From Arthrobacter sp. PAMC25564 (GTDB lineage: Bacteria; Actinomycetota; Actinomycetes; Actinomycetales; Micrococcaceae), in assembly GCF_004798705.1 (NCBI RefSeq), contig NZ_CP039290.1, forward strand, positions 310,001-374,000: a stretch of 64,000 bases of DNA. Direction: 5' to 3'. This document shows, piece by piece, positions 25,328 to 33,558 of this stretch. The position numbers and the translations under genes were made by a program. Numbering within the stretch: the first letter of the stretch is position 1; every line of letters starts with the position of its first letter. The notes beneath the pieces are model-generated. The model was given only the letters and a program-made list of their open reading frames with translations. It ran no database searches and was not told the DNA's origin.

Positions 25328-25873
25328 ATGAGTGAAAACCCGGATGCCATCCGAGCCGATATCGAAGCAACCCGCGCGCGGCTCGGCACCAATGTCGACG
25401 CCGTGGCGGACAAGGTCACGCCGTCGCACATTGTTCAGCGGCAGACAGACAAGGTCAAGGAAACAGTCAAGGACACCGTGTTCGGTGCGAAGGACAAAGT
25501 CATGGGAACAGCCGGCGATGCAGCCGGCGGCGCACCCCGGCGGCTGGCCACCAAGACGCAGGGCAACCCGCTCGCGGCCGGGCTGATCGCCTTCGGTGCC
25601 GGTCTGCTGTTCTCCTCGCTGATCCCTGCCAGTGAGAAGGAACGCGAAACGGCGGACGCCCTCAAGTCGGCCGCCGAACCGCTCACCACGGAGCTGGCCG
25701 AGGCCGGGAAGAACGTGGCCGAGGGACTTCGCGGGCCTGCCCAGGAGTCCATGGAGAATATCAAGGCGAGCGCCGCCGAGGCCACCGAGACCATCAAGAC
25801 AGAGGGTCAGTACGCCGTCGGGGACGTCAAGGAAACGGCGGCATCAGCCGCTGACAACATCAAGCAGGCCTAG
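25328..25873 (+). CDS. DUF3618 membrane protein
   Basis: This 181-residue protein starts with the DUF3618 signature: P-x-A-I-R-A-D-I-E-A-T-R-A-R-L-G-T-N-V-D-A (5-25), then an amphipathic stretch, one or two short hydrophobic helices (about 80-100: NPLAAGLIAFGAGLLFSSLIP) and a long lysine/alanine-rich helical tail. The start is the ATG at 25328 with GCGAGGA upstream; a longer upstream frame is only an overlap. It lies in a cassette with Holin-X and is likely part of the same envelope unit. The biochemical role is unknown. Confidence 0.88.
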   Translation: MSENPDAIRADIEATRARLGTNVDAVADKVTPSHIVQRQTDKVKETVKDTVFGAKDKVMGTAGDAAGGAPRRLATKTQGNPLAAGLIAFGAGLLFSSLIPASEKERETADALKSAAEPLTTELAEAGKNVAEGLRGPAQESMENIKASAAEATETIKTEGQYAVGDVKETAASAADNIKQA

Positions 25874-25888
25874 GCCCTCCGGAACCCT

Positions 25889-25922
25889 GCCGGCCGCCCC
25901 GCTTCCGGGCGGGGCGGCCGGC
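25889..25922 (+). terminator. Strong GC hairpin after the DUF3618 gene
   Basis: GCCGGCCGCCCCGC and GCGGGGCGGCCGGC pair perfectly over 14 bp around a 6-nt loop (TTCCGG), 16 nt past the stop. No T-run follows, so it is an intrinsic-like but U-poor terminator or an mRNA-processing structure. YihY follows 32 nt later. Confidence 0.6.
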
Positions 25923-25954
25923 CGCTGCGCTTAACCCCACGAAGGAAGACTTCC

Positions 25955-27073
25955 ATGGCCAAGAACCTCGCCAGGGCAGAAAATGACACCATGACCGACG
26001 CCGAAACGGACCAGAGCAGCACCGCCAAGGCCCGCACGGCGCCCGCGCCGGACGATTCCCGCAAGCCGGTCAATCCCACCGACGTCACGAAACCTTCCTG
26101 GAAGTACATCGCCAGGAAGACCCTCCGCGAGTTCAGCAGGGACCAGTGCCCGGACCTCGCCGCCGCCCTGACCTACTATTCGGTCCTCTCCCTCTTCCCC
26201 GCGCTCCTGGCGCTCGTCTCGCTCCTGGGGGTGTTCGGGCAGGCCGGGAAGACGACGGCGGCACTTCTGGAGATCGTCCAGGGCATCGCCCCGGCTTCCA
26301 CGGTCGACATCATCCGGCAGCCCATCGACGAACTGACCAGCTCGCCGGCCGCCGGTTTCACCCTGGTGATCGGCGTCCTGACCGCACTGTGGTCCGCCTC
26401 CGGGTACGTCGGAGCCTTCGCCCGGGCCATGAACCGGGTCTACGAAGTCGACGAGGGCCGGCCCTTCATCAGGCTCAGGGGCACGATGCTCGGCGTCACC
26501 ATCGCCACCGTGGCGATCGTTGCCGTGCTCGCCGCCATGCTGGTGCTCAGCGGGCCGGTGGCCGAAGCGGTGGGCAACGCCGTCGGGCTCGGTGGCGCCT
26601 TCCTCACGGCATGGAACATCCTGAAGTGGCCGGTGATGGTGCTGCTCGTCGTGGTGGCCATCGCGATCCTGTACTACGCCACCCCCAATGTGAAGCAGCC
26701 CAGGTTCCGCTGGCTGAGCATGGGCTCATTCATCGCCGTCGTGGTCTTCGTCCTGGCGTCTCTCGGCTTCGCGTTCTACGTCGCCAACTTCGGCAGCTAC
26801 AACAAGACCTACGGCGCGATCGGCGGCGTGATCGTGATGCTGCTGTGGCTCTGGATCCTGAACCTGTCGCTGCTGTTCGGCGCGGAGTTCGACGCCGAAA
26901 CGGAACGCGGACGGCAACTGCAGGCAGGAATCGAGGCGGAGCAGACAATCCAGCTGCCGCCGCGGGACACCAAACAGAGCGACAAACTGCAGTCGCGCCA
27001 GGAAGAGGACATCCGGCGCGGGCGCGAACTGCGGGAGCAGCACGGCGGCAAGCGGGATACCGGCGCTGGATAG
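25955..27073 (+). CDS. YihY/BrkB-family inner membrane protein
   Basis: This 372-residue protein has a polar N-terminal 50 residues, then YihY marks: FSRDQCPDLAAALTYYSVLSLFPALLALVSLLG, the ALWSASGYVGAFARAMNRVYEV segment, and four to six transmembrane helices up to about residue 310 (ending NLSLLFGAEFDAE). The C-terminal 60 residues are charged and cytoplasmic. The family was once called ribonuclease BN, but it is not a nuclease; its role is unclear, possibly transport or envelope. It lies downstream of the DUF3618 cassette on the same strand. Confidence 0.85.
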   Translation: MAKNLARAENDTMTDAETDQSSTAKARTAPAPDDSRKPVNPTDVTKPSWKYIARKTLREFSRDQCPDLAAALTYYSVLSLFPALLALVSLLGVFGQAGKTTAALLEIVQGIAPASTVDIIRQPIDELTSSPAAGFTLVIGVLTALWSASGYVGAFARAMNRVYEVDEGRPFIRLRGTMLGVTIATVAIVAVLAAMLVLSGPVAEAVGNAVGLGGAFLTAWNILKWPVMVLLVVVAIAILYYATPNVKQPRFRWLSMGSFIAVVVFVLASLGFAFYVANFGSYNKTYGAIGGVIVMLLWLWILNLSLLFGAEFDAETERGRQLQAGIEAEQTIQLPPRDTKQSDKLQSRQEEDIRRGRELREQHGGKRDTGAG

Positions 27074-27181
27074 CCGCGCCCCGCGGGACCAAAGCCCCTA
27101 GCCCCGCCCGGATCTTCCGGTCTCTACTGGAAGCAGGGAGCGCTGGGGCGTGGTACGGCCATCGAGCCGGAAGGAAGCATT

Positions 27182-28033
27182 TTGGCACCCGCAGCAGGGC
27201 ATGAGCGCACCGCCGTCGCGGTGGGCTATGACGGATCGGAGGCCGCGCAGCTGGCTGTGCGGTGGGCCGCCGGGTACGCCGCTGCCGGGAAGTCCCGCCT
27301 CCGGGTGATCCATGCCTGGGTCTGGCCTCTGTTCACCAGGAACCTGGGCCCCGTCAAGGGTATCGCGGGAAGCGGGCTGCGGCACTCGGCCGAGGCGATC
27401 CTGGCCGAGGGTGTCGAACTGGCCCGAAGTATCGCCGATGCCTCCGCCGACGTCGAGGGCGTTATGGAAGCCGGCCTCCCGGCCCCGGTGCTGCGCGCCG
27501 CGGCCGCCGATGCGCGGGTGCTGGTGGTGGGCAGCCGTGGGATCGGCGGCGTCCTGGGCCAGCTGGCGGGCTCCGTCTGCCTGGAGCTGGCAGGCTCCTC
27601 CCCCTGCCCGCTGATGGTCATCTGGCGTCCCCGCACCCCTGGCCGGCCCGTCGTGGCGGGGGTCGACGCGTCGGCCCGGGGCCCGGCCACACTGGCCGGC
27701 GCCGTCCGGCTGGCGGAGGCGCTCGGCACCTCGCTCCAGCTCGTCCATGTCGGCCAGGCGGACGCCGGAAACCGGGAGGAACATGGCCGCCATTCCCCCC
27801 TCCACGGCCAGGAACTGCTGGACCATGCGCTGGAGGCGGCCCGGAAGCTGGCGCCCGGGCTGACGGTGTCCGGGTCCTTGAAGGACAGCCATTCCGTGGC
27901 CAGGGAGCTGCTCGCGGCGGCATCCGGGGCGGATGCGCTGGTGCTTGGAACCCATAACCGCGAGGGCGGCCCCGGCAACACCGTCTCCGCTGTGCTGCAC
28001 AAGGCACGTTGCAACGTACTGATTACCCGCTGA
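27182..28033 (+). CDS. Universal stress protein with tandem UspA domains
   Basis: This 283-residue protein starts at a TTG at 27182, preceded by GGAAGGAAG. It has two UspA folds: residues about 8-150, with the ATP-type motif GSRGIGGVLGQLAGSV (G-x2-G-x9-G-S) near 115, and a second, more degenerate copy at about 155-283 (VVAGVDASARGPATL, ADALVLGTHNREGG). The UspA family modulates stress survival by binding ATP or other nucleotides. The first domain looks competent for nucleotide binding; the second keeps a shorter loop. It neighbours a zinc-type dehydrogenase gene on the same strand. Confidence 0.87.
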   Translation: MAPAAGHERTAVAVGYDGSEAAQLAVRWAAGYAAAGKSRLRVIHAWVWPLFTRNLGPVKGIAGSGLRHSAEAILAEGVELARSIADASADVEGVMEAGLPAPVLRAAAADARVLVVGSRGIGGVLGQLAGSVCLELAGSSPCPLMVIWRPRTPGRPVVAGVDASARGPATLAGAVRLAEALGTSLQLVHVGQADAGNREEHGRHSPLHGQELLDHALEAARKLAPGLTVSGSLKDSHSVARELLAAASGADALVLGTHNREGGPGNTVSAVLHKARCNVLITR

Positions 28034-28111
28034 ACCCGCCGCTGCCCCTGGAGGGTTGCGGAGGTTCACGATGAAGCGCAAGACAAACAGTGCAAGACAA
28101 GGGAGGCCGCC

Positions 28112-29122
28112 ATGCGAGCCTGGCGGGTTGGACATCCGGGACCCATAAGCGGAGGCCCCCTGGTGGCCGCGGAGTGCCCTGAGCCCCGGCCACGACGGGG
28201 CGAAGTGCTGCTCAAGGTCCGGGTCTGCGGGGTGTGCCGGACGGACCTGCACCTGGCTGAAGGCGACCTCAAACCGCGTCACCCCGGCATCATCCCGGGC
28301 CATGAGGTAGTCGGTGAAGTTATCGAATCCGGCCCGGAGGCCACCAGGTTCCGCCCCGGCGAACGAGTGGGCGCCGCATGGCTGGGCGGCACCTGCGGTT
28401 CCTGCCGCTTCTGCCTGCGAGGCCAGGAAAATCTGTGCCTGGCCCCCACGTTCACCGGCTGGGACCGCGACGGCGGCTATGCGGAACTGGTCACCGTCGC
28501 CGAGAAATTCGCCTACCGGATTCCTGAGGTTTTCACCGACGACGAGGCCGCGCCCCTGCTGTGTGCGGGCATCATCGGCTACCGTGCCTTGAGCCGGGCG
28601 GAACTGCCGATCGGCGGCCGGCTGGGCATCTACGGCTTCGGGGGTTCCGCTCACCTCGCCGCCCAGATCGCCCTCTACCGTGGCGCCAGGGTGTACGTCA
28701 TGACCCGGTCCGAAGAAGCCCGCCGCCTCGCCCTCGAGCTGGGGGCGACCTTCGCCGGACGGGCCGACGAACCGCCGCCGGATCCGCTGGACGCCGCCAT
28801 CCTCTTCGCACCCGTAGGCTCGCTGGTGCCCGTGGCGCTGCGCGCCCTGGACCGCGGCGGAACCCTTGCCGTTGCCGGCATCTACCTCAGCGACATTCCG
28901 CCCCTGCACTACTCCTCCGAGCTCTTCCAGGAACGCCAGCTCCGCAGCGTCACGGCCAACACCCGGGCCGACGGCGAGGAGTTCTTCCGGATTGCCGCGG
29001 AAATCCCGATCCGTCCCACCACCGTGGCTTACCCTTTCCCGGCCGCGGACAAGGCGCTGCGGGACCTGGCCGAAGACCGGATCACCGGCGCCGCCGTCCT
29101 GCATCTGGACGGGACGCGGTGA
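28112..29122 (+). CDS. Zinc-dependent alcohol dehydrogenase
   Basis: This 336-residue medium-chain dehydrogenase has the catalytic zinc motif [16 protein letters not shown] (Cys residue near 39), a GHEVVGEV segment, and the four-cysteine structural zinc loop [18 protein letters not shown] (about 93-110). The cofactor fold is [20 protein letters not shown], where the usual G-x-G-G-x-G glycines are partly altered. The acidic residue after beta-2 is replaced by T-R-S (YVMTRS), suggesting possible NADP use. It reduces or oxidises an unknown alcohol/aldehyde. It lies 78 nt after the universal stress protein gene and may be co-induced. Confidence 0.85.
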   Translation: MRAWRVGHPGPISGGPLVAAECPEPRPRRGEVLLKVRVCGVCRTDLHLAEGDLKPRHPGIIPGHEVVGEVIESGPEATRFRPGERVGAAWLGGTCGSCRFCLRGQENLCLAPTFTGWDRDGGYAELVTVAEKFAYRIPEVFTDDEAAPLLCAGIIGYRALSRAELPIGGRLGIYGFGGSAHLAAQIALYRGARVYVMTRSEEARRLALELGATFAGRADEPPPDPLDAAILFAPVGSLVPVALRALDRGGTLAVAGIYLSDIPPLHYSSELFQERQLRSVTANTRADGEEFFRIAAEIPIRPTTVAYPFPAADKALRDLAEDRITGAAVLHLDGTR

Positions 29123-29175
29123 AGTAGCTGGCAGTTGTGGCCTCCGGGGGCGCTGGAAACGGCCAGTACTGCGGG

Positions 29176-32100
29176 TCAGTTGGGCCGGCCGTCCGCGCGC
29201 AGGAATTCATGCTCCTGGCCGGCGCGGAGCAGCACCCGCTGGGTACCCACCCGGACCAGCACCGGGGCGGCGTCGCCCGGGGCCGCAGAGACCCGCAGCC
29301 GGTCCGTCTCGAGGCGGACGGCCAGCAGCTGGTCGCGGTAGCGGACCTGGAATTCGACCCGGCTGAGCTCCGCCGGCAGCCTGGGGGTGAAGTCCAGGGC
29401 GTCACGGGTGATGCGCAATCCGGCGAAGCTGCGCTGGACGACGTCTATGGAGCCGGCCATGGCGCCCAGGTGGATGCCCGCGCTCGTGGTTCCGCCCTGG
29501 GTGTCGTCCAGGTCCGCGTCGAGGGCCTCCCGGAAGGTGGCCCACGCCCGTTCAGGATCCCGCTGCGCCAGCACGGAGGCGTGGGCGACCCGGCTCAGCG
29601 TTGACCCGTGTGCCGTCCGGGCGAGATAGAAGTCCACCGTGGCTCCGATCTGCGCGGGCGTCACGGCGTACCCCATCCGGCCCAGGAATCCGAGGAGCTG
29701 GTCCTCGCCCAGGACGTAGAGCAGCATGAGGACATCGGCCTGTTTGGCCAGCCGGTAGTGGTTGGTGCTGTCGCCCTCGGCCTCCAGGATCAGGTCCAGC
29801 CGTTCGATGTTCCGGTAGCTGCGGCGGTAGTGGTTCCAGTCCAGTTCCCGGAGCGCGCTGTAGCCGTCGAACTGGCTGATGATCCCGTCGTCGTGGAACG
29901 GCACGAACATGCGGCGGCTCAGTTGCGCCCAGTGCGCAATCTCGGCGGCGGTGATGCCCAGGCGGGCCCGCAGCTCCTCCATGTCGAAGCCCCGCACGGA
30001 GTGCATGATCCAGACCGCCTGGTCGAACACCCAGGCGGCCATGACGTTGGTATAGGCGTTGTCGTTGAGGCCGCCGCCTGGGTTGCCCGGGTGGCCTGTG
30101 TGGTATTCGTCCGGGCCCATAACGCCTTTGATATGGAAGCGGTCCTCCTTGGCGTCGTAGTCCGCCATGGACGCGAACAGCCTGGCGACGTCGACGACGA
30201 TTTCGGCGCCGTGCCGGGTCAGCCAGCCGCGGTCCTGCGTCGCCTCGAAGTACTGCCAGGCATTGAAGGCGACGGCCAGCCCGACGTGCCGCTGGCGGTG
30301 GGAATAGTCCGGCATCCAGTGCCCGGACAGTTTGTTGAACAGCAGCTTCGGCGTCTGCTCCGTGCCGTCGCTGCCGCTCTGCCAGGGAAAGAGCGCCCCC
30401 TGGAGGCCCGCGGCCCTGGCCGCGTCACGAGCGGTGCCGAGCCGCCGCCACCGGTAGTCGATCAGTTCCCGGGCCACCGAGGGCAGGCGGGAGTTCAGCA
30501 CAGGCAGGACGAAGAGCTCGTCCCAGAAGATGTGCCCGCGGTAGCCCTCGCCGTGCAGGCCGCGGGCCGGTACCCCGGCATCGAGTTCGGCCGTGTGGGT
30601 CGTGACGGTCTGCAGCAGATGGAAAACGTGCAGGTTCAGGATCAGCCGCGCCGGTGAGGGGGCATCGGACTCGATGATGAACGGCTCCAGCAGGAGGCTC
30701 CAGGCCGCCTCGTGTTCCGCGAGCAGGACCTCGAAGTCATGTGGGGCGCGGGCCAGCACGGCCTGGGCGGCCGTCCGGGGCGAGGAGATGGCATGGTCCC
30801 GGGAGCTCGCGATGGCGACGGTCTTGGTCGCCGTCACCGGTACCCCGTCCCTGAAGTCGACGTCGAAGCGGTGGGCGTGCAGCCCGCCCAGCTGCTCGGG
30901 AACACCTGCGGCGGGGGCGCCGGAGACTCCCGGGATGTCGGAGACTTCCGAGACTTCGGTCCGAAGAGCGAGGGCGATGCCGATCCGGCTCGTGCTCGTC
31001 CGGACGTCCACCGTCAGCCGTCCGATGCCGGGTCCGCCGTCGGACGCCGAAACCGCCACGTCTGTCAGGTGCCGGTGGGCCAGCTGCGCGTCCTCGGGCA
31101 CGTTCGAGTTGGTCACGTCCGTGTCGCAGCCGCTGCGGATGCTGCCGCGGCCGCTCCAGCCCACGGCGGTGAGCGTCGTTTCCAGCGCGGCCAGGTGCGG
31201 TTCAGCCATCGACACGAGCCGGCGCTGGAGCAGCTGGAGCTGCCGCCCGGCGTCGTCCTCCAACAGCGCTTCGCGGCTCAGCACGGCACGCTTGAGGTCC
31301 AGCGTGCGGCGTTCGCCGCGGAGCTTCAGGCCGCCCTCGGACCACCAGCCAGCGCCCTCGATCCGGACATCCAGCGGCAGCCAGTCCGGGATGTTGACCA
31401 TATGCTCGTCCACCGTTTCCTGGCCCTGGACGACGCTGTGCAGGCTGTTGTAGATCCCTGCGAGGTAGGTCCCGGGATAGTGCACCTCGCCGGCGCGGTG
31501 TTCGGGAGCGGCTCCCCGGGTGGCCAGGTAGCCGTTGCCCAGGGTGGTCAGTGCCTCCCGGTGCCCCTCGTGCGCCGGATCGAAACCCTCGTAGACCAGC
31601 AGCCAGGGGTGGGTGATGACCAGCCCGATGTCCAGTTCGCTGATGTCTTCCACCACGACGTCGGCGCCCGCGGCTTCCAGCGCCGAGCGCCGGCCGGTCC
31701 GGTCGACGCCGACCACGAGCCCGAAGCCGCCGCGCCGGCCGGCCTCCACGCCGGAGACCGCCTGCCCGATCACCATCGCCCGCGACGGCGCGATCTCCAG
31801 CCTGCGCACCGCCTCGAGGGCCAGGGCCGGGGCGGGCTGTCCCGCGACGCCACGGTCCAGGGCGGTCCGGCCGTCAATGATGTGGTCGAAGGCGCCCTCA
31901 AGGCCCGCGGCTGCCACGATCGCTCCCGCGTTCCGGCTGGAGGTGGCCAGGACGACGGGGATCCGGCCCGCCTTGAGCCGCTCCAGCAGGGCCACGGTGC
32001 CAGGGAACACCCGGACTGGCCTGGCGCCGAGCAACTGTTCGAACCCCTCGTTCTGGCGCTCCGCGAGCCCGAACGCCGTCCATTCCCCCGGGCCGTCCGC

Positions 32101-32376
32101 CGGCGAGCCCTGCGGGATCGAGGCTCCACGGGAGGCCAGAAACGTTGCCACCCCGTCCTCCCCGGTCCGCCCCTCGATGTAACCGGAAAAGTCGCCGTCC
32201 GAGAAGGGATCCCGCCTGGTCTCCGGGGGAAGCCGCGGGTCCTGCAGCACGGTGTCGAAGAGTTGTTGCCACGCGGCCGAGCGGAGCTCGGCGGTGTCCG
32301 TCACAACCCCGTCAAGGTCAAAGATCACGGCATCGACTGGTGCCAGCGCGGCGGCAACTGTGGGCGACTCCGTCAT
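29176..32376 (-). CDS. Fused HAD (beta-phosphoglucomutase-like) and GH65 glycoside phosphorylase
   Basis: This 1066-residue protein joins two enzymes. Residues about 1-250 are a HAD domain with the nucleophile motif FDLDGVVTD (Asp20, Asp22). Residues about 255-1066 are a family-65 glycoside hydrolase/phosphorylase, with HIFWDELFVLPVLN (617-630) and GPDEYHTGHPG, where Glu757 is the expected general acid. GH65 enzymes phosphorolyse maltose, trehalose or kojibiose to beta-glucose 1-phosphate, which beta-phosphoglucomutase turns into glucose 6-phosphate. In the HAD half, however, the usual GKPAPD lysine is Gln180 and the usual metal-binding E-D pair reads Gly204-Gln205, so this half may be inactive. 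The sugar is undetermined. Confidence 0.88.
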   Translation of the reverse strand: MTESPTVAAALAPVDAVIFDLDGVVTDTAELRSAAWQQLFDTVLQDPRLPPETRRDPFSDGDFSGYIEGRTGEDGVATFLASRGASIPQGSPADGPGEWTAFGLAERQNEGFEQLLGARPVRVFPGTVALLERLKAGRIPVVLATSSRNAGAIVAAAGLEGAFDHIIDGRTALDRGVAGQPAPALALEAVRRLEIAPSRAMVIGQAVSGVEAGRRGGFGLVVGVDRTGRRSALEAAGADVVVEDISELDIGLVITHPWLLVYEGFDPAHEGHREALTTLGNGYLATRGAAPEHRAGEVHYPGTYLAGIYNSLHSVVQGQETVDEHMVNIPDWLPLDVRIEGAGWWSEGGLKLRGERRTLDLKRAVLSREALLEDDAGRQLQLLQRRLVSMAEPHLAALETTLTAVGWSGRGSIRSGCDTDVTNSNVPEDAQLAHRHLTDVAVSASDGGPGIGRLTVDVRTSTSRIGIALALRTEVSEVSDIPGVSGAPAAGVPEQLGGLHAHRFDVDFRDGVPVTATKTVAIASSRDHAISSPRTAAQAVLARAPHDFEVLLAEHEAAWSLLLEPFIIESDAPSPARLILNLHVFHLLQTVTTHTAELDAGVPARGLHGEGYRGHIFWDELFVLPVLNSRLPSVARELIDYRWRRLGTARDAARAAGLQGALFPWQSGSDGTEQTPKLLFNKLSGHWMPDYSHRQRHVGLAVAFNAWQYFEATQDRGWLTRHGAEIVVDVARLFASMADYDAKEDRFHIKGVMGPDEYHTGHPGNPGGGLNDNAYTNVMAAWVFDQAVWIMHSVRGFDMEELRARLGITAAEIAHWAQLSRRMFVPFHDDGIISQFDGYSALRELDWNHYRRSYRNIERLDLILEAEGDSTNHYRLAKQADVLMLLYVLGEDQLLGFLGRMGYAVTPAQIGATVDFYLARTAHGSTLSRVAHASVLAQRDPERAWATFREALDADLDDTQGGTTSAGIHLGAMAGSIDVVQRSFAGLRITRDALDFTPRLPAELSRVEFQVRYRDQLLAVRLETDRLRVSAAPGDAAPVLVRVGTQRVLLRAGQEHEFLRADGRPN

Positions 32377-32435
32377 GGCTAAGTGGTATCAGTGATCCGG
32401 GCAGGGCGAAAGTGGCCATCGGCCCTGAGTGGCTG

Positions 32436-33401
32436 CTAGCGCAGCAGTTGGTCCAGCGTGGTGAAGCCGTAGCCGGCCTGGCGGATCCGGGTGATGACCT
32501 GGAGCAGGGCGTCGGCGTCCAGGGTGGTCCCGTCGTCAGGGTTGGAGCCGATGTGCATCAGGACGATCTCGCCGGGCTGCAGCCCGGCGAGCACGCGGTC
32601 CGCCACTATCTGGGCCGTTACCCCTCCGCTGGTTCCCTTCCAGCCGAGGGTGTCCACGGTCCAGCGGACCGGGACGTAGCCCAGCGCATTGACCGTGGCG
32701 ATGGTCCGGGCATCGCGTTCGCCGAAGGGAAAGCGGAACAGCGGGCGGGGATCGGCGCCGGCGGCCTGGATGGTCTGCTGGGCGCCCAGGACCTGCTCCC
32801 GGATGGCGGCGTCCGGGAGGCCGGTGAAGCCCGGATGAGTCATCGAGTGGTTGCCTGTCCGGTGGCCGCCGTCCACGATCGATGCCACTCCGGCCGGGTT
32901 CGCGGCCGCCCAGCTGCCGGTCAGGAAGAACGTGCCGCGGACTCCGGCGCCTGACAGGGTCTGCAGGATGCTGGGGAGCCCGGCGGCGTTGGCTCCGGCG
33001 TCGAAGGTCAGGGCAACCACCGGCCCCGCGCCCGGGATGACCTCGATGTCGCGGCTGGCGAGCGCGGCGGGGAACGGTGCTGCGGGCTCAGGCGCGGGCG
33101 CTTCGGGTGGCACCGGAGCTGGCTCCGCGGGCGCTGGCACAGCAGGCGGCACCGGCGCGGGCTCTGCGGGAGCGGGCGCCGTGTCACCGGCGGAGGCAGT
33201 GGCGGTCGAAGTCTCCGACGGCGTCGGACTGGCGGTCTGGCCGGCGGACCCGGAAACCGACGGTGATGTCACCGACGCCGTCGGACCCGCCGCCGGTGGA
33301 CCCCATGTGAGGATGACCGCCACCACCGTTGCTGCCAGCAGCACCAGTACGGCCACCACAGCCACCAGACGGCGCCGCTTGCCGGCGAACATCGACCACA
33401 T
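32436..33401 (-). CDS. Membrane-anchored polysaccharide deacetylase (NodB domain)
   Basis: This 321-residue protein has a basic N-terminus, one transmembrane/signal-anchor segment (about 11-33), an extracellular Pro/Ala/Ser/Thr/Glu-rich stalk (about 34-115) and a NodB catalytic domain (about 118-321). Metal-site motifs are TFDAG (132-136, in place of TFDDG) and NHSMTH (184-189), with the C-terminal WTVDTLGW. It probably deacetylates a cell-wall glycan such as peptidoglycan or chitin-like material. The start at the ATG at 33401 has AAGGTG upstream. It is convergent with no gene, and divergent from the P-type ATPase. Confidence 0.85.
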   Translation of the reverse strand: MWSMFAGKRRRLVAVVAVLVLLAATVVAVILTWGPPAAGPTASVTSPSVSGSAGQTASPTPSETSTATASAGDTAPAPAEPAPVPPAVPAPAEPAPVPPEAPAPEPAAPFPAALASRDIEVIPGAGPVVALTFDAGANAAGLPSILQTLSGAGVRGTFFLTGSWAAANPAGVASIVDGGHRTGNHSMTHPGFTGLPDAAIREQVLGAQQTIQAAGADPRPLFRFPFGERDARTIATVNALGYVPVRWTVDTLGWKGTSGGVTAQIVADRVLAGLQPGEIVLMHIGSNPDDGTTLDADALLQVITRIRQAGYGFTTLDQLLR

Positions 33402-33558
33402 GCTTCACCTTGGCACCATCGGTACCTCCGGGGCCAGGGCTGAAAGGCCCTCCGCGCCTGCGTAACCTGTCCCCCAGGGGCGTTCGCGGCAGGCCTGCGC
33501 AGTAGGATGCAACTAGTCGAAGACACTCAAGCGGTCCCGAATCAAAGGCAGGACAGCC

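Noticed and set aside
25889..25922. Attachment site or mobile-element end
   Set aside because: It is a simple hairpin after a stop codon with no integrase or duplicated tRNA end nearby.
27098..29104. A 668-codon minus-strand frame opposite the Usp and alcohol dehydrogenase genes
   Set aside because: Both plus-strand genes have strong family motifs; the minus-strand product has none.
30712..32382. A 556-codon plus-strand frame opposite the GH65 fusion
   Set aside because: Antisense shadow with no recognisable domain.
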